Source of the DNA: Sphingopyxis panaciterrae
GTDB lineage: Bacteria > Pseudomonadota > Alphaproteobacteria > Sphingomonadales > Sphingomonadaceae
Length of the DNA stretch: 64,000 nucleotides
NCBI RefSeq assembly: GCF_011762125.1
Contig: NZ_JAASQN010000005.1
Coordinates: 124,001-188,000 of the forward strand
Direction of reading: 5' to 3'
In this document: positions 57,406-64,000 of the stretch, one piece after another
How positions within the stretch are numbered: position 1 is the stretch's first letter
Layout: every line of letters starts with the position of its first letter
Made by a program: the position numbers and the translations under genes
Notes under the pieces: generated by a model
What the model saw: the letters and a program-made list of their open reading frames with translations, nothing else
Told to the model about the DNA's origin: nothing
Database searches by the model: none

Positions 57406-58128
57406 ATGGCGCGGAAACCGCGACATTTTTGGAAAACCGGTCTCGTCGCTGCCGCGGCGATTTCGCTTGTGTTGCCGCCGGCACTGGCGGCGATGACGCG
57501 CGCCGACCGCATCCGCGACACGACCCTCTCTGAAACCCTGCTCGGCCAGTTCACCCCCGCGTCGGGCGACCCGCGCCTGATCGCGCGCTACGCCAAAATG
57601 TCGGAAGAAGCGCGCCGCAGCTTCACCTTCACCCCCGCGCTCTCCGACGAGAATCGCAAGAACCGTGCGATCACCGTCGTGATTCGCTCGCGCGACGACA
57701 GTTCGAGCGCGGCGCGCACCGCCGCGCTGGCCAACATCGCCGGCGGCCGCACGACGCCGGTCGCCATCGCGCCCGTCGCCTACAACCTCGGCGCGTCGGT
57801 CGGCTTCGAGAAATTCGTCACGCCGCAGCTGCCGCGCGGTACCGACCTGCGCAACCTGCCGGTCGCGAAGGCGCCCGACCAGAGCGAGAAGAAGTCGCGC
57901 TTCGCGACCAAGATGCTGACGCGGCCGAGCGATCCCGCCGGCGCGACCGACCGCATCACCGCGCCCGGCACCGACCAGACCGTCGATGTCGTCAGCAGCT
58001 ATCGTCTGACCAAGAATATCGATGTCACCGCCGGTGTCCGCTATCGCACCGACGACCGGGTCGAACCGCTGACCGATGCGCGGCGCGACAGCCAGGCGGT
58101 TTATGTCGGAACTGCCTTCCGCTTCTAG
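57406..58128 (+). CDS. Putative outer-membrane/periplasmic hypothetical protein
   Basis: 240 residues. A basic N-terminus and hydrophobic stretch to about 29 form a signal peptide ending ALAA. The middle is polar and low-complexity. The last 40 residues (VVSSYRLTKNIDVTAGVRYR, then QAVYVGTAFRF) look like two or more amphipathic strands ending in Phe, the outer-membrane barrel signature, but the protein is too short and too irregular for a classical porin. Divergent from the DUF3576 operon. Function unknown. Confidence 0.7.
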   Translation: MARKPRHFWKTGLVAAAAISLVLPPALAAMTRADRIRDTTLSETLLGQFTPASGDPRLIARYAKMSEEARRSFTFTPALSDENRKNRAITVVIRSRDDSSSAARTAALANIAGGRTTPVAIAPVAYNLGASVGFEKFVTPQLPRGTDLRNLPVAKAPDQSEKKSRFATKMLTRPSDPAGATDRITAPGTDQTVDVVSSYRLTKNIDVTAGVRYRTDDRVEPLTDARRDSQAVYVGTAFRF

Positions 58129-58269
58129 GCTGCGTTGATATTTGGCCCGGGGCGGCCTGCAAATGTCAATTTTTCAAGCTTCCGGTGCTCACGCACATAA
58201 GTGCGCTGCGCTCCGGGTCCCGAAAAATCACCATTTTCGACTCACCCCGAACCAAATCTCAACGCAGCC
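58128..58269. repeat. Terminal-inverted-repeat element, about 142 bp
   Basis: GGCTGCGTTGATATTTGG at 58128-58145 and CCAAATCTCAACGCAGCC at 58252-58269 are inverted repeats matching at 17 of 18 positions. The interior holds further hairpins (GTGCTCACGCACATAAGTGC). It abuts the stop of the upstream gene, and the last codons of the minus-strand ThiE-like gene lie within its right end. The look is MITE-like; there is no coding capacity. Confidence 0.7.
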
Positions 58270-58868
58270 TTTGTTCGGCGCGCTGCGGCTTTTCGATCCC
58301 ATACATCTATCCCCGCCCAGCCGGGAATCCCGCTCGTCCGCCGCAGCTGGCGCGCGCGCGCGGGCGTCATTCCGCCGAGCGCGACCGGCGGCGCGCCCGA
58401 CAGGCGCGCGAGGCGCAGCCATGCGGCGCGGCCGAGCGCGGGGGCGCCGGGGTGCGAGCGCGTCGGATGGAGCGGCGAGATGAAGACCGCCTGCGCCCCG
58501 GCGCGGCGCGCGCGGCGGGCTTCCCGCGCATCATGCACCGGCATCGTCACCAGCAGGCCGAGCCGGTGCGCCTGCGCCGCGCGGCCCGCGGCGTGCTGGC
58601 GGAGATGAACGCCGTCGGCGCCCCAGCGCTTCGCCAGCGCGGGCGTCCCGGCGAGCAGCACGGTCAGGCCGCGCGCCCGCGCGATGCGCATCAGCCGCCG
58701 GAACAGCCGCCAGCGCGGCCCCGCGGCGAGGCGGTCGTGGCGCAGCACGACCCCGCTGCCCGGCGGCAGCAGCGCCGCCAGTTCGGCGACGCCCGCCGCC
58801 GACCGTTCGTCGCTGAACAGCCAGAGTTTTGACAGCCAGAGCTTTGGCAGGGGGTGGCGCCGGACCAT
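58242..58868 (-). CDS. Thiamine phosphate synthase/TenI family protein
   Basis: 208 residues from the ATG at 58868, with AGGAAGGG just upstream. TIM-barrel pattern of ThiE/TenI: GADGVHLRQ, FISPLHPTRSHPG and VALGGMTPARARQL. It is unusually Arg- and Ala-rich and lacks some ThiE residues, so thiamine phosphate synthase activity is uncertain. Its 3' end overlaps an inverted-repeat element. Divergent from the YggS gene. Confidence 0.78.
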   Translation of the reverse strand: MVRRHPLPKLWLSKLWLFSDERSAAGVAELAALLPPGSGVVLRHDRLAAGPRWRLFRRLMRIARARGLTVLLAGTPALAKRWGADGVHLRQHAAGRAAQAHRLGLLVTMPVHDAREARRARRAGAQAVFISPLHPTRSHPGAPALGRAAWLRLARLSGAPPVALGGMTPARARQLRRTSGIPGWAGIDVWDRKAAARRTKAALRFGSG

Positions 58869-58927
58869 TGCCCTTCCTATAGGCCCGCACAGGCGGCGCG
58901 CAACGCGTGCGAAACGGGAAACAGGCG

Positions 58928-59608
58928 ATGAGCGAAGCGGCGGACAGGCTGGCGGCGGTGGAGGCGAATATCGCCGAGGCGGCAAGGCGCGCGCAGCGGC
59001 CGGTGAAAGATGTCCGCCTGATCGCGGTGTCGAAGACCCACGATGCCGCGGCGATCCGCCCGCTGATCGCTGCGGGCCAGCGCGATTTCGGCGAAAACCG
59101 GGTGCAGGAAGCCGCGGCGAAATGGCCCGGCCTGCGCGCCGAAACGCCGGGCATCGCGCTCCACCTGATCGGCCAGCTCCAGTCGAACAAGGCCGAGGAA
59201 GCGGTGGCGCTGTTCGACGCGATCCATTCGGTCGACCGCGCGTCGCTGGTGCACGCGCTCGCGAAGGCTTGCGCGAAGGCGGGGCGGCAGCCGCAGCTGT
59301 TCGTCCAGGTCAATATCGGCGATGAGGAGCAAAAGGGCGGCTGCGCCGTCGCCGGCCTCCCCGCGCTGCTCGCCGCGGCGGCCGATGCCGGGCTGACGAT
59401 CGACGGGCTGATGGCGATCCCGCCGGCCGATGTCGAACCTGCGCCCTATTTCGCGCTGCTCGACGAACTCGCCGAACGCAGCGGCCTGCCGCTGCGTTCG
59501 ATGGGGATGAGCGGCGATTATGAAACCGCGGTGATGCTGGGCGCGACGCATGTCCGCGTCGGGACCGCGCTGTTCGGGATGCGGGGACAGGCCCAGGCGA
59601 AGGGCTGA
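58928..59608 (+). CDS. YggS family pyridoxal phosphate-binding protein
   Basis: 226 residues. LIAVSKTHDAA carries the PLP Lys (Lys36), with FGENRVQEAAAKW, HLIGQLQSNKA and GMSGDYETAVMLGATHVRVG as the conserved blocks. It is a PLP carrier involved in vitamin B6 and amino acid homeostasis. The ATG at 58928 gives the family's usual length. Confidence 0.93.
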   Translation: MSEAADRLAAVEANIAEAARRAQRPVKDVRLIAVSKTHDAAAIRPLIAAGQRDFGENRVQEAAAKWPGLRAETPGIALHLIGQLQSNKAEEAVALFDAIHSVDRASLVHALAKACAKAGRQPQLFVQVNIGDEEQKGGCAVAGLPALLAAAADAGLTIDGLMAIPPADVEPAPYFALLDELAERSGLPLRSMGMSGDYETAVMLGATHVRVGTALFGMRGQAQAKG

Positions 59609-59674
59609 TGCATCAGAAGGGGGATCCCGGGGTAACGAGGGTCTGCAAGCGGCCGGTTGCTGCCATTCCAATCA

Positions 59675-59768
59675 TCGTCACCCCGGATTTGATCCGGGGT
59701 CCCGCTTGACGTCGAAGGCTGCGTGTGCCCGCAAAAAAGCGGGATCCCGGGTCAAGCCCGGGATGACG
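59675..59768. repeat. Dispersed palindromic intergenic repeat, copy G
   Basis: Arms CGTCACCCCGGATTTGATCC and GGATCCCGGGTCAAGCCCGG then GATGACG. In reverse orientation it matches copies C and E, including flank CTCCCCACCCCAAAG at 59788. It lies between the YggS gene and the DUF4402 gene. Confidence 0.8.
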
Positions 59769-59812
59769 GTTATCGGAACGTCAGCTCCCCACCCCAAAGC
59801 ACCCGCATCACC

Positions 59813-60325
59813 TTATTGATATTCCACCGTCACCGGAATCCGCCCGCGATAGTCGCCATCGCCCGCCGCCGCGACCTGGAGCCGGCCGCCGAAGCGGAAT
59901 TGGAGGCGGCCGTCGGGACCAAGCCGCGGCGCGGCGGAGAGGTCGGTGGCGAGGCCGTCGACGCGCGCGCGGCGCCCGCCCCCGCCTTCGAGTTCGATCG
60001 TCGCGGGCAGGATGACACGAACCTCGGCACCCGGCTCGCCGCGCACCGTCACGACGCCGGTGAGCGAAAAACCGCCGAGATCGACGACGTCGCCGCGCAG
60101 GCGCCGCGCGCCCGACGCCGGGTCGATTTCGACCTCGCCGCCCATCGCGCCGACCGCGACACGCCCCATATCGAGCTGGGTTTCGACCTCGACATGCAGC
60201 GGGGTCGCGGTGCTGCGAGTCGAAACCGCCGCCGACGATCCCTGCTGCGCGCAGAGCAGGCACTGCGCCGCCGCCATCGCCGGGCAGGCGAGCATCGCGA
60301 TGCTCAGAAAAAGACGCAGTTTCAT
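59813..60325 (-). CDS. DUF4402 domain secreted protein
   Basis: 170 residues. Signal peptide 1-20 ending AMAAAQ. The mature part starts CLLCAQQ and continues with TPLHVEVETQLDMGRVAVG and the final GDYRGRIPVTVEYQ, the DUF4402 ending. It is a small beta-sandwich secreted protein, possibly a surface or pilin-like subunit. Divergent from the polyketide synthase operon by 95 bp. Confidence 0.83.
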   Translation of the reverse strand: MKLRLFLSIAMLACPAMAAAQCLLCAQQGSSAAVSTRSTATPLHVEVETQLDMGRVAVGAMGGEVEIDPASGARRLRGDVVDLGGFSLTGVVTVRGEPGAEVRVILPATIELEGGGGRRARVDGLATDLSAAPRLGPDGRLQFRFGGRLQVAAAGDGDYRGRIPVTVEYQ

Positions 60326-60420
60326 GGGGTTTGACTAGCATATCCATGGTTAAGCCCCGGTAAAGCCTGCCCGGCGCTAATCCGCTGGCCAGCATCCCGC
60401 TTTTCGGTCACACCCGCGCC

Positions 60421-61494
60421 ATGAACAGCCCCCCGCCGTCCGCCTGGCTGAACGCCCTCGCCACCGCGGCACCGGGGCACGACATCCATCAGCCGTTCAT
60501 CGACTGGGCGACGCCGCGGCTCGCCGATGAGCGGGTACGGGCGATCTTTGCGCGCATGGCGGCGCGATCGGGGATCGAGCATCGCTGGTCGGTGCTCCCC
60601 CCGACGTTGGAGGGCGGGTCGCCGGTTGCGCCCGGCGGCTTTTATGACGTCCCCGGGCTGCCGCCGACCTCGGCGCGCATGGCCGCCTATGCGCAGCACG
60701 CCCCCGATCTGGCGATGCGGGCGATCGGCGCGCTGGGCGGCGCGTTCGATGCCGGGCGCGTCACGCATATCGTCGTCGCAAGCTGCACCGGCTTCGTCGC
60801 GCCGGGGATCGACCAGATCCTGGCACGGCGGCTGCACCTCGCGCCCGGCGTCGAGCGGGTGCTGATCGGCTTCATGGGCTGTTATGCCGGGATCACCGCG
60901 CTGCGCACCGCGCGGCATATCGTGCGATCCGAACCGGACGCGGTGGTGCTGGTGGTCAGCGTCGAGCTGTCGACATTGCACCTCAGCCTCGCCGACACGC
61001 CCGAGCCGCTGCTCGCGATGCTGCAATTCAGCGACGGCGCCGCAGCCGGGATCGTATCGGCGGACGAGGGCGGGCTTGCGCTCGGCGAAGGCCGCAGCCT
61101 TGCGCTCGAAGACAGCGCCGACCTCATCCGCTGGGATATCGGCGACAAGGGGTTCGAGATGATCCTGTCGGGCGAGGTGCCGGGGCGGCTGCGCGAGGCG
61201 CTGGCGGCGCCGGAGGTTCAGCGCGACCTGTTCGGCGAGGCCGGCGCGCCGCGCCTGCTTGCCGTCCACGCCGGCGGCCGCTCGGTGCTCGACGCGGTCG
61301 AGCATGCGCTGGGCGTTCCGCCGCCCGCGCTGGCAGACAGCCGGTCGGTGCTCGCACGTTTCGGCAATATGTCGTCGGCGACGATATTCTTCGTGCTCGC
61401 CGACATGATGGCGCGCGGCGCGCGGGGGCCGGGTATCGCGATCGCCTTCGGCCCCGGGCTGGCGGCCGAAGCGATCCGCTTCACCGCATCATGA
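60421..61494 (+). CDS. Type III polyketide synthase
   Basis: 357 residues, chalcone/stilbene synthase-like. The catalytic triad is visible: Cys122 in VVASCTGFVAPG, His283 in AVHAGGRSVLDAVE and Asn316 in GNMSSATIFFVL. It extends acyl-CoA starters with malonyl-CoA. The following methyltransferase and FAD oxidoreductase suggest a methylated, oxidised alkylresorcinol, pyrone or quinone product, but the product cannot be read from sequence. Confidence 0.92.
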   Translation: MNSPPPSAWLNALATAAPGHDIHQPFIDWATPRLADERVRAIFARMAARSGIEHRWSVLPPTLEGGSPVAPGGFYDVPGLPPTSARMAAYAQHAPDLAMRAIGALGGAFDAGRVTHIVVASCTGFVAPGIDQILARRLHLAPGVERVLIGFMGCYAGITALRTARHIVRSEPDAVVLVVSVELSTLHLSLADTPEPLLAMLQFSDGAAAGIVSADEGGLALGEGRSLALEDSADLIRWDIGDKGFEMILSGEVPGRLREALAAPEVQRDLFGEAGAPRLLAVHAGGRSVLDAVEHALGVPPPALADSRSVLARFGNMSSATIFFVLADMMARGARGPGIAIAFGPGLAAEAIRFTAS

Positions 61495-62204
61495 ACCCCT
61501 TCGCCAGCCTTCGCACGCCGATTGAGGCCGAGGAGGAAATGGACGCGGTCGCACTGCCCCCGGCCCGTTACGCCAAGGTCCTCGGCGACCTGTCGCGGAT
61601 CAACGGGCTGACGCTGGCGCGGCGGCCGACGATGGCTTTCCTCGACCGCGTCCGCGCGCGCGGCGCCGGCGAGCGGCCGTGGCGTATCCTGGACGTCGGT
61701 TTCGGCGCGGGCGACATGCTCCTGGCGATCGCGCGCTGGGGCGAACGGCGCGGGGTCGCGCTCGATCTTGCCGGAGTCGATCTCAATCCGAAGAGTGCGC
61801 CCGTTGCCGCAGCCCGGTGCGGCGGCTGCGCGCGGCTAATCACCGGCGATTACCGCGATCTGGCGGGGCGGGAGTGGGACATCATCCTGTCCAGCCTCGT
61901 CACCCACCATATGACGCCGGGTCAGCGCGGCGAGTTTCTGCGCTTCATGGAGGCCGAGAGCGCGCGCGGCTGGCTGGTCAACGACCTGCATCGCCAGCGC
62001 CTTCCCTTCGCGGGTTATCCGCTGCTCGCAGCGCTCGCGCTGGTCGACCCGATCGTCCGGCGCGACGGGCAATTGTCGGTCGGGCGCAGCTTTCGGCGCG
62101 CCGAATGGCAGGCGATGCTCGCCGAGGCGCTGCCCGAAAGCGCCGGCGAATGCCGGATTTTCCGCAGCTTTCCCTACCGGCTCTGCGTCGAGCGCATCCG
62201 GTGA
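61491..62204 (+). CDS. Class I SAM-dependent methyltransferase
   Basis: 237 residues. The SAM-binding motif I ILDVGFGAGDMLLAIARWG lies near 64-82, then LAGVDLNPKSAPVAAA and IILSSLVTHHMTP. It overlaps the polyketide synthase stop by 4 bp and the next GTG start, so it is part of the polyketide operon, probably methylating the product. Confidence 0.9.
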   Translation: MNPFASLRTPIEAEEEMDAVALPPARYAKVLGDLSRINGLTLARRPTMAFLDRVRARGAGERPWRILDVGFGAGDMLLAIARWGERRGVALDLAGVDLNPKSAPVAAARCGGCARLITGDYRDLAGREWDIILSSLVTHHMTPGQRGEFLRFMEAESARGWLVNDLHRQRLPFAGYPLLAALALVDPIVRRDGQLSVGRSFRRAEWQAMLAEALPESAGECRIFRSFPYRLCVERIR

Positions 62205-63298
62205 AAGACCCCGATGCGATCGTCATCGGCGCCGGGCCCGCAGGGGCCGCGGCGGCGATCGGCCTCGCCGGTGCCGGGGCGAAGACACTGCTGCTCGAGC
62301 GCGCCCGCGAAACGGGCGACGCGCTGTGCGGCGGTTTTTTGAGCTGGCGGTCGCTCGCGCGGCTGGAAGCGCTCGGGATCGACCGCCCCGCGCTCGGCGG
62401 GCAGCCGGTCAGGTGCGTGCGCCTGTTCGCGGGATCGCGGCGCAGCGAAACAGGGCTGCCGCACATGGCGATGGCGGTGTCGCGCCGCCGGCTCGATACC
62501 ACCTTGCAGGCGGCCGCCGCAACGGCGGGAGCGACGCTTGAGCGCGGCATCCATGCGACCGCGATCGGCGACGGACGCGTGCAGACCCGCGATGGCGCCA
62601 TGCTTGCCGCGCCGTCGCTGTTCCTCGCGTCGGGCAAGCACGGCTTTCGCGGCTTCCCGCGCGAACCCGCGCCATGGCAGCGGCGCGACCCGGTGATCGG
62701 GCTGCGGCTGCGGCTTCCCGCCCACCCCGCGCTCGCCCGGCTGATCGGCGATGCGGTCGAGCTGCACCTGTTCGACCGCGGCTATGCCGGGCTGGTGCGG
62801 CAGGAGGACGGCAGCGGCAACCTGTGCCTCGCGGTCCACAAGTCGCGGCTCGACGAAGCCGGGGGCCACCCCGCCGCGCTGCTCGGCGCGCTCGGCGACG
62901 CGCTGCCGGCGCTCGGCGAGCGGCTTGCTTATGCCGAGTGGACACAGGGCGTCGATGCGATCGGTCATGTCCCCTATGGCTGGCGCACCGCCGAGACCGC
63001 GCCGGGGCTGTTCCGCCTCGGCGACCAGGCGGGGGTGATCCCAAGCCTTGCCGGCGAGGGCATGGGGCTCGCCGTCGCGAGCGCCGAGGCGGCGGTGGCG
63101 GCATGGCGGCGCGGCGGCCCTGGTGCAGCACCGGATTTTCAGGAGCGGCTGGCAAGGCGCATGGCGCGGCCTTTTGCGCTCGCGAATCTGGTCTGGCGGC
63201 TCGGCGAAAATGCAGGCCTTGCCGGCGGCTTGACGTCGCTTGCCGCCGCCTTGCCTTCGATGGTCCGTTTGGTGTCGCGAGCAACGCGCGTCAATTGA
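62201..63298 (+). CDS. FAD-dependent oxidoreductase (geranylgeranyl reductase-like)
   Basis: 365 residues from GTG overlapping the methyltransferase stop. VIGAGPAGAAAAIGLAGAGA at about 7-26 is the FAD Rossmann motif and FRLGDQAGVIPSLAGEGMGL the second FAD contact. It resembles FAD monooxygenases and reductases found after type III PKS genes in bacteria, where they modify the polyketide ring or chain. Third gene of the operon. Confidence 0.88.
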   Translation: MKDPDAIVIGAGPAGAAAAIGLAGAGAKTLLLERARETGDALCGGFLSWRSLARLEALGIDRPALGGQPVRCVRLFAGSRRSETGLPHMAMAVSRRRLDTTLQAAAATAGATLERGIHATAIGDGRVQTRDGAMLAAPSLFLASGKHGFRGFPREPAPWQRRDPVIGLRLRLPAHPALARLIGDAVELHLFDRGYAGLVRQEDGSGNLCLAVHKSRLDEAGGHPAALLGALGDALPALGERLAYAEWTQGVDAIGHVPYGWRTAETAPGLFRLGDQAGVIPSLAGEGMGLAVASAEAAVAAWRRGGPGAAPDFQERLARRMARPFALANLVWRLGENAGLAGGLTSLAAALPSMVRLVSRATRVN

Positions 63299-63309
63299 GC
63301 TGAGAAAAT

Positions 63310-63439
63310 TTCACGCGAAGACGCGAAGAAGACCTGTTTACCGCGAAGCGGCCTTTATTCCAGCATTGCGTTCGCCGCATCGTCGAAGGGAAAAGCGGGC
63401 CTATCGGCCCGCGCCAACGTCTGCGCGTCTTCGCGTGAA
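63310..63439. repeat. Inverted repeat element, fourth type
   Basis: TTCACGCGAAGACGCG at 63310-63325 and CGCGTCTTCGCGTGAA at 63424-63439 are perfect 16-bp inverted repeats about 98 bp apart, with an internal hairpin GCGGGCC-TATC-GGCCCGC. Non-coding; it separates the polyketide operon from msrB. Confidence 0.75.
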
Positions 63440-63561
63440 CCCTATCCCCTTCTCGATTCTCCGCACGAAATCCATGACGCGCAACGGTCCGTCCCAAGGG
63501 GCTTGTCGCGACCGGGCCGCGCGCCGATATAAGACCCGACGCGACCTGGAGGAGCCTCCCC

Positions 63562-63969
<408 letters not shown>

Positions 63970-64000
63970 ACGCCTTCGCCGGGGGGCTGACGATCAAGGG

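Overview
The window looks like chromosomal DNA from a sphingomonad alphaproteobacterium, probably close to Sphingopyxis. The basis is very high GC, the DUF3576-leuS-lptE-holA gene order, a large TonB-dependent receptor with a sphingomonad-type plug, the split ligase-associated repair genes (Lhr-like helicase and PdeM), and many GC-rich palindromic intergenic repeats. This assignment is inferred from gene content; no rRNA is present to confirm it.

Layout. 1-5253: an ABC exporter ATPase and an unusual permease fused to an M1 aminopeptidase (cut by the left edge), divergent from a TetR regulator with two tandem operator copies between them. 5287-15386: an amidohydrolase followed by a complete hydroxyproline catabolic cluster. 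It holds an epimerase, a D-hydroxyproline oxidase, a DapA-like deaminase, an alpha-ketoglutaric semialdehyde dehydrogenase, an Ldh2-type reductase, a GntR regulator and a permease. A shared 9-base motif lies in both divergent promoter regions. 15439-15513: tRNA-Glu(CTC). 15931-23754: a low-GC island bracketed by the N-terminal and C-terminal halves of a broken IS5-type transposase. It carries gmhA, hldA, hldC and gmhB (enough to make ADP-D-glycero-D-manno-heptose), an FkbM-like methyltransferase and two GT9 glycosyltransferases, one with an unfamiliar N-terminal domain.

23942-36587: a LuxR regulator with a degenerate receiver; an acyltransferase-like protein coupled to a fused E1 alpha-beta thiamine-dependent dehydrogenase; then a tight DUF4129-DUF4350-MoxR-DUF58-SpoIIM-RDD operon running on into a nitroreductase and a lipoprotein. 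36695-46939: gyrB, an RlpA-like protein, glutaminase, a VOC-ArsR-SRPBCC operon with an AT-rich palindromic operator, the Lhr-like helicase, a two-domain retropepsin-like protease and PdeM. 47111-57126: a TonB receptor with a clear terminator, a cation/proton antiporter, and the essential DUF3576-leuS-lptE-holA operon. 57406-63969: a small outer-membrane-like protein, a ThiE/TenI protein divergent from YggS, a DUF4402 protein, a type III polyketide synthase-methyltransferase-FAD oxidoreductase operon, and msrB.

At least seven copies of one inverted repeat (about 80-115 bp), plus three other palindromic element types, fill most of the larger intergenic gaps. The most distinctive content is the IS-bracketed heptose and glycosyltransferase island next to tRNA-Glu. 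Sphingomonads are generally described as replacing LPS with glycosphingolipids, so a heptose module here is unexpected.
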